Source: Thalassotalea profundi
GTDB taxonomy: Bacteria > Pseudomonadota > Gammaproteobacteria > Enterobacterales > Alteromonadaceae
NCBI RefSeq assembly: GCF_014653195.1
Contig: NZ_BNAH01000002.1
Location: 62,377-126,376, forward strand
DNA length: 64,000 bases
Direction: 5' to 3'
Shown here: positions 1 to 7,541 of the stretch, one piece after another
Layout: the number at the start of each line of letters is the position of its first letter
How positions within the stretch are numbered: the stretch's first letter is position 1
Position numbers and translations under genes: made by a program
Notes under the pieces: model-generated
The model's input: only the letters and a program-made list of their open reading frames with translations
Told to the model about the DNA's origin: nothing
Databases searched by the model: none

Positions 1-212
1 TTGCATTTGCACCTTTCGAAAGTCCAGAAATAGTGGTTGCCGTAGCAATTGAAAACGTAGCCAAGGGGGGTGGTTCAACAAACGCAGCGCCTGTTGCTAG
101 ACAAATTATGGACCAGTACTTTGGGGATCGCGAAATTATTAGTAAGACTAAACACCCTCTACACGAAGAAATTTATCAGCATGTAGACAAGAAAAAAACT
201 AGGAATAGATAG
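1..212 (+). CDS. mrdA: Penicillin-binding protein 2, C-terminal end (partial)
   Basis: The open frame beginning at the window edge (codons in phase with position 3) runs to TAG at 210-212. It reads AFAPFESPEIVVAVAIENV, then GGGSTNAAPVARQIMDQYF, the usual end of the transpeptidase domain of PBP2, the elongasome peptidoglycan transpeptidase. Only about 69 residues are present, so the catalytic motifs lie outside the window. The stop overlaps the next start by one base (TAGTG), so rodA is translationally coupled to it, which is the standard mrdA-rodA arrangement and supports the identification. Confidence 0.88.
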   Translation, partial: AFAPFESPEIVVAVAIENVAKGGGSTNAAPVARQIMDQYFGDREIISKTKHPLHEEIYQHVDKKKTRNR

Positions 213-1327
213 TGCATTCTACCGGACAAGATCAACAAAAAACCTTTAGTATATGGCGACGCTTACATATAGATGTGCCTTTATTAGCGGGTATTTTATC
301 ATTAATGATTTTAGGCTTATTTATCGTCTATAGTGCAGGTGGCCAGAGTATAGATATGGCAATCAAACAAGCTAGGAATATGGGAATTGCACTTATTGTT
401 ATGATTTTTGTAGCACAAATTCCCCCGTTAATTTATCGAAAATGGGCGGTTCCTATGTTTATTATGGGGATACTTCTATTAGTTGCCGTGCTCTTATTCG
501 GTCATATCGGAAAAGGAGCTAGGCGCTGGATTAACCTTGGCGTATTTATGTTTCAACCCTCAGAAGTAATGAAATTAATAGTCCCTGTTATGATCGCTTG
601 GTATGTTAGCCAAAAAAATTTACCCGTTCGTATCCTTAATGTTTTTATAGCCTTTATTTTATTATTAATTCCGACTCTACTTATTGCACGCCAACCTGAT
701 TTAGGCACTTCATTACTCATTGCAAGTTCAGGTATATTCGTTATATTTTTAGCCGGTTCAAGCTGGAAGTTAATTGGGAGCTGTGCTGTATTAGCTTCAG
801 CCTTTGCTCCTATTTTGTGGATGTTTCTGATGAAACCTTATCAAAAACAGCGGGTGCTCACCTTCTTAAATCCAGAACAAGATCCATTAGGTTCTGGGTA
901 TCATATAATTCAATCCAAAATAGCCATTGGCTCTGGTGGATTACATGGTAAGGGCTGGCTACAAGGCACACAATCACAACTGGAATTTCTCCCAGAACGT
1001 CATACAGACTTTATTTTTGCAGTATTTAGTGAAGAATTTGGATTAATTGGAGTGAGTGTATTATTACTCGTTTACTTAACGATTGTAATGCGTGGCTTAT
1101 GGATTGCGGTACATGCGCAGCAAGCTTTCACTAAGTTATTAGCAGGCAGTTTGACATTAACGTTTTTTGTCTATGTTTTTGTTAATATTGGTATGGTTTC
1201 AGGTTTGCTCCCAGTTGTTGGAGTACCTTTACCATTAGTAAGTTATGGTGGTACATCTATGGTGACTTTAATGGCAGGTTTTGGCATATTAATGGCTATC
1301 AGTACACATCGTCGCTTTCATGCTTAA
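212..1327 (+). CDS. rodA: Rod-shape SEDS peptidoglycan polymerase RodA
   Basis: This 371-residue polytopic inner-membrane protein of the SEDS family has about ten hydrophobic segments. The characteristic regions GHIGKGARRWINLG (about residues 96-109), FQPSEVMKL and the C-terminal GLLPVVGVPLPLVSYGGTS are all present. RodA polymerises glycan strands from lipid II during lateral wall growth, paired with the transpeptidase PBP2 encoded just upstream. It uses a GTG start that overlaps the mrdA stop by one base. The length matches the family. The operon continues into rlpA 29 bp downstream. Confidence 0.96.
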   Translation: MHSTGQDQQKTFSIWRRLHIDVPLLAGILSLMILGLFIVYSAGGQSIDMAIKQARNMGIALIVMIFVAQIPPLIYRKWAVPMFIMGILLLVAVLLFGHIGKGARRWINLGVFMFQPSEVMKLIVPVMIAWYVSQKNLPVRILNVFIAFILLLIPTLLIARQPDLGTSLLIASSGIFVIFLAGSSWKLIGSCAVLASAFAPILWMFLMKPYQKQRVLTFLNPEQDPLGSGYHIIQSKIAIGSGGLHGKGWLQGTQSQLEFLPERHTDFIFAVFSEEFGLIGVSVLLLVYLTIVMRGLWIAVHAQQAFTKLLAGSLTLTFFVYVFVNIGMVSGLLPVVGVPLPLVSYGGTSMVTLMAGFGILMAISTHRRFHA

Positions 1328-1356
1328 CCCAAAATAAAGTGAAAGAATTACACTAA

Positions 1357-2136
1357 ATGATACTAAAAATTACACTATTGTTACTCATTATTACTTTTAT
1401 TTCGAGTTGTAGTCAGCAATATGGTCGCTATCAACAAAAACATGATAGCCACCCCACACGTATACCTACTGAGAATGAATTAAAAGATCCAATACCAAGA
1501 GTAGAGCCTAAAAGTAGAGGTGGGAATAAAAATTACACAGTTAGAGGTAAGCGTTATAGTGTTTTAGGTAGCGCGACCAATTTTGTAGAAAAAGGCATAG
1601 CTTCTTGGTATGGCAATAAATTTCACGGACATTTAACGTCAAACGGTGAGATTTATAATATGTACGCGATGAGCGCAGCCCATAAAAATTTACCGCTACC
1701 TAGTTATGTACAAGTAACGAACCTTAGTAATAATAAATCAGTCATCGTACGGGTAAATGATCGAGGGCCTTTTCACGAAAATCGTGTCATCGATTTGTCA
1801 TATAGTGCAGCTTATAAACTCGATATGCTCAATACTGGAACTGCCAATGTGCTAATTGAAGCTTTGCCTAAAGCCCAATCAAAAGAACCAAGCCTTGCGG
1901 GAAAAAACATTACCATAAAAGATCATATTCAAGTATTTGCCACTGAAGACAAAAACGTTGCTTTAAAAACAGCTTCAACCTTATCCTTACTGTACCAGTA
2001 CCCCGCTTTTTATAATGAGAACAATGGTATTTATCGTGTAAGAATCGGTCCTATCAACAATACTGACGATTTAAATTCATTATTAAATAGTTTACGCGCT
2101 AATGGTTACCAAGGCGCTTTTAAAGTAACACTATAA
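1357..2136 (+). CDS. rlpA: Septal ring lytic transglycosylase / lipoprotein RlpA
   Basis: This 259-residue lipoprotein has the lipobox FISSC, with the lipidated Cys at about residue 18. A double-psi beta-barrel domain follows at about 78-170 (GIASWYGNKFHG, TSNGEIYNMYAMSAAHK, VRVNDRGPF). A C-terminal SPOR domain lies at about 185-259 (IQVFATEDKN, YRVRIGPI). RlpA family enzymes cleave denuded glycan strands at division sites, with SPOR binding denuded peptidoglycan. It lies between rodA and dacA, the usual gammaproteobacterial order. The lytic activity is known for some family members and was not examined here. Confidence 0.93.
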   Translation: MILKITLLLLIITFISSCSQQYGRYQQKHDSHPTRIPTENELKDPIPRVEPKSRGGNKNYTVRGKRYSVLGSATNFVEKGIASWYGNKFHGHLTSNGEIYNMYAMSAAHKNLPLPSYVQVTNLSNNKSVIVRVNDRGPFHENRVIDLSYSAAYKLDMLNTGTANVLIEALPKAQSKEPSLAGKNITIKDHIQVFATEDKNVALKTASTLSLLYQYPAFYNENNGIYRVRIGPINNTDDLNSLLNSLRANGYQGAFKVTL

Positions 2137-2272
2137 TTTATCCTTTATCGCTCTTGCCATGTCCTGTAACAATTTGCTAATTTAAGCTCGTGGTATTCAA
2201 AAATAAAGCTGGTATACTTTTGCGAATATCAATTTATTTTCTTATAACCTATAGCATTTTCACAGGATTCAT

Positions 2273-3469
2273 ATGCCTTCAACAACGGCCAAAAAACGCC
2301 CTACTCATCATAAAAAAATAACATCCGTACTCGGTGCTCTTGCATTAACTTTTTATTCAGTTTCTTATGCTGCTACTATTATTCCTCCTCCGCCAGAAAT
2401 TAATGCCAAAGGCCACATCCTAATTGATTACTCTACAGGAAAGGTAATTGCAGAAGGTAATGCCGATATGCTATTAGCGCCCGCTAGCTTAACAAAAATG
2501 ATGACAAGCTATATTATCGGGAAAGAGATTCAAAATGGTAATATTAGTAATTCTGATAAAGTAAAGATTAGTGAAAATGCGTGGGCCACTGGTAATCCTA
2601 TATTTAAAGGTTCATCGTTGATGTTTTTAGAAGTAGGCACAGAAGTAGAAGTAAGCTTACTTAACAAAGGGATTATCATTTCTTCAGGTAACGATGCTTG
2701 TGTAGCAATGGCCGAGCACATAGCAGGGAGTGAGAGTGCATTTACTGACTTAATGAATGCTCACTCTGAACAACTTGGTATGCACAGCAGTTATTTTGAA
2801 AATAGTCATGGCCTTGATAGTAGTGAACACAAAACGACTCCTCGAGACATGGCTACTTTAGCAACTGCAATTATACGTGACGTACCTGAAGAGTTTGCAA
2901 TATATAAAGAAAAGTCTTTCGAGTATAATGATATTCCGCAATATAATCGAAATCGTTTATTGTGGGATAAAAGCATGAATGTTGATGGTTTAAAAACAGG
3001 TCATACTGCACAGGCTGGATACAGCTTGGTTACCTCAGCAACTAAAGGTGATATGCGTTTAATCAGCGTTGTTATGGGAACTGAAAGTCAACGTGCGAGA
3101 AACGTTGAAAGTAAAAAGTTATTAAATTATGGCTTTCGATTTTTTGAAACCTATACTCCTTATCAAGCAGGCGAAAAATTTGTCACTAATCGCGTATGGA
3201 TGGGCGATGTAAAAGAAGTCGACCTAGGTATTTTAGAGAGCACACCTATAACTATTCCAAGAGGAAATCGAAAAAATTTAGAAGCTAATTTTGAGCTAAC
3301 TCGCCAACTTACAGCACCTTTAAGCAAAGGCGAAGTTGTTGGCACAGTATTTTTACAACTTGATGGTGAAGATATCGCTAACTACCCTTTAGTAACCCTT
3401 CAAGAAGTAAAAGAAGGTGGTATGTTTAGCCGTTTTGTCGATTACATAAAACTTCAATTTAATAATTAA
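2273..3469 (+). CDS. dacA: D-alanyl-D-alanine carboxypeptidase (PBP5/6 type)
   Basis: This 398-residue low-molecular-weight penicillin-binding protein has an N-terminal signal peptide (about residues 1-33, ending SYAA). The three active-site motifs are present: SLTK (about 72-75), SGN (about 137-139) and KTG (about 241-243). A C-terminal PBP5-like beta domain ends in FSRFVDYIKLQF, an amphipathic helix expected to bind the inner membrane from the periplasm. The enzyme removes the terminal D-Ala of the pentapeptide stem. The start is the ATG preceded by AGGA. A strong terminator follows about 60 bp after the stop, closing the wall operon. Confidence 0.95.
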   Translation: MPSTTAKKRPTHHKKITSVLGALALTFYSVSYAATIIPPPPEINAKGHILIDYSTGKVIAEGNADMLLAPASLTKMMTSYIIGKEIQNGNISNSDKVKISENAWATGNPIFKGSSLMFLEVGTEVEVSLLNKGIIISSGNDACVAMAEHIAGSESAFTDLMNAHSEQLGMHSSYFENSHGLDSSEHKTTPRDMATLATAIIRDVPEEFAIYKEKSFEYNDIPQYNRNRLLWDKSMNVDGLKTGHTAQAGYSLVTSATKGDMRLISVVMGTESQRARNVESKKLLNYGFRFFETYTPYQAGEKFVTNRVWMGDVKEVDLGILESTPITIPRGNRKNLEANFELTRQLTAPLSKGEVVGTVFLQLDGEDIANYPLVTLQEVKEGGMFSRFVDYIKLQFNN

Positions 3470-3529
3470 TTACTTTAAGACTGTTGATAACGATCAAGCT
3501 CACAGTCTATTAATATTCGCTATAATTTA

Positions 3530-3560
3530 AAAACTCAGCAAATGCTGAGTTTTTATTTTT
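3530..3560 (+). terminator. Rho-independent terminator after dacA
   Basis: An 11-bp perfect stem (AAAACTCAGCA at 3530-3540 and TGCTGAGTTTT at 3543-3553) with a 2-base loop is followed by a T-rich run (TATTTTT). It sits about 60 bp after the dacA stop and separates the wall genes from ybeD-lipB-lipA. Confidence 0.85.
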
Positions 3561-3730
3561 ATAAGCTATTATTGCCTAAAATTAACGAAAACCATGTAAA
3601 GCTTGCTTAACATCTTGTACTAGACGTTAAACTATATACAAAGAGTAATTGATATAACACTATCGTTTTCCATTACTAATAAAAGTGATAAAATACTCCA
3701 ATAAGCTATTGTTTAGAGGCATTGCTGTAC

Positions 3731-3994
3731 ATGAAGACAAAATTTGACGAGTTATTAGACTTCCCTACTGTACTTAATTTCAAAGTAATGGGGATAGCGT
3801 GTGATGAATTACCTGACTTGATTATTTCAGAGTTGCAAAAGCATACTCCTGGTGATTATTCACCTAAAATTAAACCAAGTTCAAAAGGCAATTATCATTC
3901 AGTTTCTATTGCAGTAACCGTTACAAGTAAAGATCATATTGAAACCATTTATAAAACCTTGACTAAAATTGAAGAAGTGCGCTACGTACTATAA
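3731..3994 (+). CDS. ybeD: YbeD family protein (DUF493)
   Basis: This 87-residue protein begins MKTKFDELLDFPT and contains PGDYSPKIKPSSKGNYHSVS, matching YbeD/DUF493, a small alpha-beta sandwich protein of unclear function that sits between dacA and lipB in many gammaproteobacteria. I place the start at ATG 3731 rather than at the upstream in-frame TTG (3722). An AGAGG ribosome-binding site at about 3714 is correctly spaced only for the ATG, and 87 residues is the length I recall for the E. coli protein. Confidence 0.9.
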   Translation: MKTKFDELLDFPTVLNFKVMGIACDELPDLIISELQKHTPGDYSPKIKPSSKGNYHSVSIAVTVTSKDHIETIYKTLTKIEEVRYVL

Positions 3995-4076
3995 TTTAGG
4001 TTAAAATATTCTTATCCTGTAAAGCTAAGTTATATTCGGATATAATTTATAATACAGAATAACTAGAGCATTAAAG

Positions 4077-4733
4077 TTGAAAAACTCGTTAATTATTCGT
4101 CAGCTAGGTGTATTAGATTACACTACTGTTTGGCGAGCTATGCAGAAATTTACTGATTCAAGAACTGATGAAGTTGATGAATTATGGTCCGTAGAGCATC
4201 CTGCTGTATTTACCCAAGGACAAGCGGGTAAAGAAGAGCACTTGCTTATGCCTGGAGACATTCCCGTCGTTAAAGTCGATCGAGGCGGTCAAGTCACTTA
4301 TCATGGACCAGGACAACAAGTTATCTATTTTATGATTAATTTGCGCCGCAGAAAAATAGGCGTAAGAGAATTAGTGACTTTAATTGAAAATGGTATTATA
4401 GCCGCATTAGCTGACTTTAATATCACTGCCTATGCCAAAGCAAGCGCACCAGGTGTCTATGTTGACGAAAAAAAAATTGCTTCTTTAGGCCTTAGGGTAA
4501 GAAAAGGTTGCTCATTTCATGGCTTAGCATTAAATGTGAATATGGATTTAACCCCATTTTTGCGTATCAATCCTTGTGGTTATGCTGGGCTTGAAATGGT
4601 ACAAACATGTGATTTAGGTGGCCCTACTACAGTAAAAAGTGCCAATGAATCTTTAATTAAGCATTTAATTACACTATTAAATGCAGAAAATATTACTTAT
4701 CAAACAGGGTTGAATCAAAGTTATGACAACTAA
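4077..4733 (+). CDS. lipB: Octanoyl-[ACP]:protein N-octanoyltransferase LipB
   Basis: This 218-residue enzyme transfers octanoate from acyl carrier protein to lipoyl domains, the first step of endogenous lipoate synthesis. Signature blocks are visible: [17 protein letters not shown] (about 71-87), [18 protein letters not shown] (about 131-148, with the catalytic-region Lys) and [12 protein letters not shown] (about 164-175, with the conserved catalytic Cys). The start is TTG, with AGAG about 10 bp upstream. The gene overlaps lipA by 11 bp, so the two are translationally coupled. Confidence 0.95.
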   Translation: MKNSLIIRQLGVLDYTTVWRAMQKFTDSRTDEVDELWSVEHPAVFTQGQAGKEEHLLMPGDIPVVKVDRGGQVTYHGPGQQVIYFMINLRRRKIGVRELVTLIENGIIAALADFNITAYAKASAPGVYVDEKKIASLGLRVRKGCSFHGLALNVNMDLTPFLRINPCGYAGLEMVQTCDLGGPTTVKSANESLIKHLITLLNAENITYQTGLNQSYDN

Positions 4734-5712
4734 ATCTTCTCGTATTACTCCCGGCACAAAACTACGTGATGCTGAAAAAATGGCTCATATCCCAATCAAA
4801 GTAGTGCCCTCAGAACGAGAAACAATGCTGCGTAAACCAGAATGGCTTAGAATTAAATTACCACGCTCTACGGATCGTATTGATCAAATAAAAGCATCAC
4901 TACGTAAGCATGATTTACATTCCGTTTGTGAAGAAGCTTCGTGCCCTAACTTATCAGAGTGCTTTAACCACGGCACAGCGACCTTTATGATATTAGGAGA
5001 CATTTGCACTCGCCGTTGCCCATTTTGTGATGTAGGTCATGGTCGTCCTTTAGCAGCTGATTTAGAAGAGCCAAGAAAGCTCGCGCTTACACTTAAAGAT
5101 ATGGCACTTAAATATGTTGTGATTACCTCTGTTGACCGTGACGATCTTCGTGATGGCGGTGCTCAGCAGTTTGCTGAATGTATCAAAGAAATAGACATTC
5201 ATGCCCCAAACACCAAAGTAGAAATACTCGTACCTGATTTTCGTGGACGCATGGATCGTGCATTAGAAATTCTAAATCAGCACCCACCTCACGTATTTAA
5301 TCATAACCTAGAAACAGCACCACGGTTATATACCAAAGCTCGCCCAGGAGCCAATTACCAATGGTCGTTAGATTTATTGAAAAAATTTGGCGAAGCAAAC
5401 CCTACTGTTCCCACCAAATCAGGTTTAATGGTAGGTTTAGGCGAAACTAACGACGAAATATTAGACGTAATGCGTGATTTACGAGCCCATGGCGTAACTA
5501 TGCTAACTATTGGGCAATATCTACAGCCAAGTAAACACCATTTACCGGTAGAGCGCTATGTGCATCCTGACGACTTTGATATGTTTCAAAAAGAAGCAAT
5601 GAAAATGGGTTTTGAACATGCGGCCTGTGGTCCTTTAGTTCGCTCAAGTTATCATGCTGACAAACAAGCCGCTGGTGAAGAAGTTGTGAATTTCAATCCT
5701 TCTAGCGACTAA
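4723..5712 (+). CDS. lipA: Lipoyl synthase LipA, C-terminal codons supplied by a transposon end
   Basis: This 329-residue radical-SAM enzyme inserts two sulfurs into octanoylated lipoyl domains. Both iron-sulfur motifs are intact: [12 protein letters not shown] (auxiliary cluster, about 66-77) and CTRRCPFC (radical SAM, about 92-99). The last eight codons (VNFNPSSD) and the stop lie inside the left end of the Tn7-like element that starts at 5685. The native tail (GKFNPVSN plus stop) is found at 27725-27757, beside the right end. The replacement tail keeps the same length and an FNP-x-S core, so the enzyme is probably functional. It overlaps lipB upstream, and its native terminator has been displaced to 27781. 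Confidence 0.96.
   Translation: MTTKSSRITPGTKLRDAEKMAHIPIKVVPSERETMLRKPEWLRIKLPRSTDRIDQIKASLRKHDLHSVCEEASCPNLSECFNHGTATFMILGDICTRRCPFCDVGHGRPLAADLEEPRKLALTLKDMALKYVVITSVDRDDLRDGGAQQFAECIKEIDIHAPNTKVEILVPDFRGRMDRALEILNQHPPHVFNHNLETAPRLYTKARPGANYQWSLDLLKKFGEANPTVPTKSGLMVGLGETNDEILDVMRDLRAHGVTMLTIGQYLQPSKHHLPVERYVHPDDFDMFQKEAMKMGFEHAACGPLVRSSYHADKQAAGEEVVNFNPSSD
5680..5684 (+). repeat. Left target-site duplication (GAAGT)
   Basis: The five bases GAAGT directly precede the TGTGAATT transposon terminus and are repeated exactly at 27725-27729, directly after the right terminus. Five-base duplications are typical of Tn7-family insertion. The copy lies in codons E-V of lipA. Confidence 0.9.
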
Positions 5713-5746
5713 ACAACGATATTTTGTACTACATCGTTATTTTGTA
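5685..5746 (+). repeat. Transposon left end with tandem transposase-site repeats
   Basis: The end begins TGTGAATT. Two clear 16-bp repeats follow, ACAACGATATTTTGTA (5713-5728) and ACATCGTTATTTTGTA (5731-5746), spaced 18 bp. The right end holds an inverted version, ACAACGTTCTGTTGTA, at 27701-27716. A more degenerate copy (CAATCCTTCTAGCGA, from 5694) abuts the terminus. These look like TnsB-binding sites. The outermost part also encodes the last residues and the stop of LipA. Confidence 0.75.
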
Positions 5747-5761
5747 TTGGAACACAGTTAA

Positions 5762-7504
5762 ATGACGGCGGAGAACATTCCAAGAATTAAGGAATTTCCC
5801 GCCGATAACCGCTATTGGAGAATAGACTGGTTTGGCGCAATCGAGCGCAATCCTAATGTACCTTCAGAGCCTTTCCTACAAGTGATAATCAGCCCGTTTA
5901 TTCAAAACGAAGGCATACACTCTACCGCTAAGCAACTTGCCTCTACTCACGTTACAGACTATGACAAACAATATGTTATAAAAATAGGCGTTGGCCAATT
6001 TCCTTTTATTAGTATAGGTTCCATCTGGTTAAACGGATACTGCCAACAAATCAAAGCTGGTAAGCAGGAACGCTTTTACAACCTGAGGGTTAACGACGAA
6101 ACTATTCGACTGATTCCTGGTAATCACAAAGAACAAGAAAAGAACCTAATTCCTTACGACGGCTATCGAACAGGAAAAGGTTTTATGGCCAATCTAGTTG
6201 CTATTGAACGTGATAAGGATCCTTTCGGGCTCCTCATCCCCGCCATAGAATTAATTCGTTTTTATTACGCTGTATCAACAGACATGGCACACGTTATTTT
6301 TTCAGGCGACCTAAAACACCAACCAAATAATATTATCAATCCTGCAAAGTGTGGTTTTTTACAAGAAGAAAACCGATGCATCTTGCACTTACGCCAACAC
6401 CTTTCAAATGAGGATGCTTGGGTAATTGGCAGAATACTCTCCAGCGATGAAGCTTGGCAAGGGGCAACACTTCCTCACGACACTATGATGCGAGACTCAC
6501 TGAACAGCAAATTTTCGCATCCTGAAAGTGGCTTTCCTTTCTCCGGTTTAACCAATCTAAAAGTTAGAGGGAAATACATAAAAGCCCAAGACAATCACTC
6601 TAAAAGTGGTTGGCGCTATTTGGTACTGGGTATTGAGAACTGCTCAGCCCCATTTCCATTTGAAAATCTCACAGCAGGAAGGGACAACGACGCTGGCCAA
6701 TCTGAAGGTGAAGACAAGCTTAGTGATGAAGATAAGGCAACAGCCTTTCCAGTATCGAAGCACAAAACCTCTGACAGTAAAAAACCGTTTCAAAGTAAAG
6801 ATGAACCTGACCTAGGGAAAACCAACGAACATATTCTATTACCAACCGACAGATTTGGAGCTATTGCTGGGAAAAAAGTTGATAGGCCAAAAAAAGAAGA
6901 GTGTCGTTATATTAGCAGACTTAAGAATGCTCCACAGGAAGATGAACCTGAAAACTTGGGGACGGGAAAAGGAAACTCAAATGGCTCAGATGCTGCTCGA
7001 GGCTTCGGGGATCAAACACAAACACGTCGTAAAGCCCTTCCTGCAAGTTTCGAGACCTTTAAAGAAGCTGTAGTACTCCTAAACCAATTTGAACGCGTTA
7101 AAGCAAATATACGCCCCGAAGACGAAGCTATCGAATATATTCCTCTGACGAAACCTGTCAATAAAAGACAATGGTCTTATCTCGATTCAAATAAGCGACA
7201 CAGACGGCAAGTCATAATTGCTGATATCTGCTTTCAAAATAAATGGTATTCGCTAATTGAATTTGAATTACGAGAAAATGACAAGTGTAGAGTAGCTCTG
7301 ATACATAAGAATAACGGTGATTATTGTTCTAATTATCAAATTGCTCACCTTTTGACTCAACTCGCAAAAATGAAAGGAATTTGGGTTAATTGCCGCGTAT
7401 TCAAAGAACAAGCTATTAGTTTAGTTACAATGAAACATACATGGTCAACAGAAGGCGAATTTTCAACTTCTGTATATTCGAGGCTTAAAAGCCTCGAAAA
7501 ATAA
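5762..7504 (+). CDS. tnsE: TnsE-like transposition targeting protein
   Basis: This 580-residue protein lies 77 bp inside the left transposon end. I see family-like landmarks of Tn7 TnsE: an N-terminal YWRIDWFG strand; a middle block FSGLTNLKVRGKY followed by GWRYLVLGIE, resembling the LHVKGR...YLVEEI block of TnsE; a charged low-complexity linker (about 310-430); and a C-terminal domain with WYSLIEFELREN and MKHTWSTEGEF. TnsE in Tn7 directs insertion into discontinuously replicating DNA through the sliding clamp. Unlike Tn7, this gene is at the opposite end from tnsABC and points inward, 49 bp after the lipA stop, so it may be read from the lipA promoter. The match is from memory of the family and is moderate. 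Confidence 0.6.
   Translation: MTAENIPRIKEFPADNRYWRIDWFGAIERNPNVPSEPFLQVIISPFIQNEGIHSTAKQLASTHVTDYDKQYVIKIGVGQFPFISIGSIWLNGYCQQIKAGKQERFYNLRVNDETIRLIPGNHKEQEKNLIPYDGYRTGKGFMANLVAIERDKDPFGLLIPAIELIRFYYAVSTDMAHVIFSGDLKHQPNNIINPAKCGFLQEENRCILHLRQHLSNEDAWVIGRILSSDEAWQGATLPHDTMMRDSLNSKFSHPESGFPFSGLTNLKVRGKYIKAQDNHSKSGWRYLVLGIENCSAPFPFENLTAGRDNDAGQSEGEDKLSDEDKATAFPVSKHKTSDSKKPFQSKDEPDLGKTNEHILLPTDRFGAIAGKKVDRPKKEECRYISRLKNAPQEDEPENLGTGKGNSNGSDAARGFGDQTQTRRKALPASFETFKEAVVLLNQFERVKANIRPEDEAIEYIPLTKPVNKRQWSYLDSNKRHRRQVIIADICFQNKWYSLIEFELRENDKCRVALIHKNNGDYCSNYQIAHLLTQLAKMKGIWVNCRVFKEQAISLVTMKHTWSTEGEFSTSVYSRLKSLEK
7479..7496. other. GC-rich hairpin at the 3' end of the tnsE-like gene
   Basis: CGAGGCTT and AAGCCTCG form an 8-bp perfect palindrome separated by AA, ending just before the tnsE-like stop codon. 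No T-run follows on the + strand. It lies between two convergent genes and may slow convergent transcription or stabilise an mRNA end. Confidence 0.4.
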
Positions 7505-7541
7505 AGGTGGGCCATATACGATTTCGATGCTCTAGATCAGA

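Noticed and set aside
5725..5731. Alternative left terminus TGTACTA, matched by TGTACTA at the right end
   Set aside because: The flanking five bases do not match (TATTT versus ACAGA), and the sequence outside it is still part of the inverted repeat. The TGTGAATT pair gives an exact GAAGT duplication and restores lipA.
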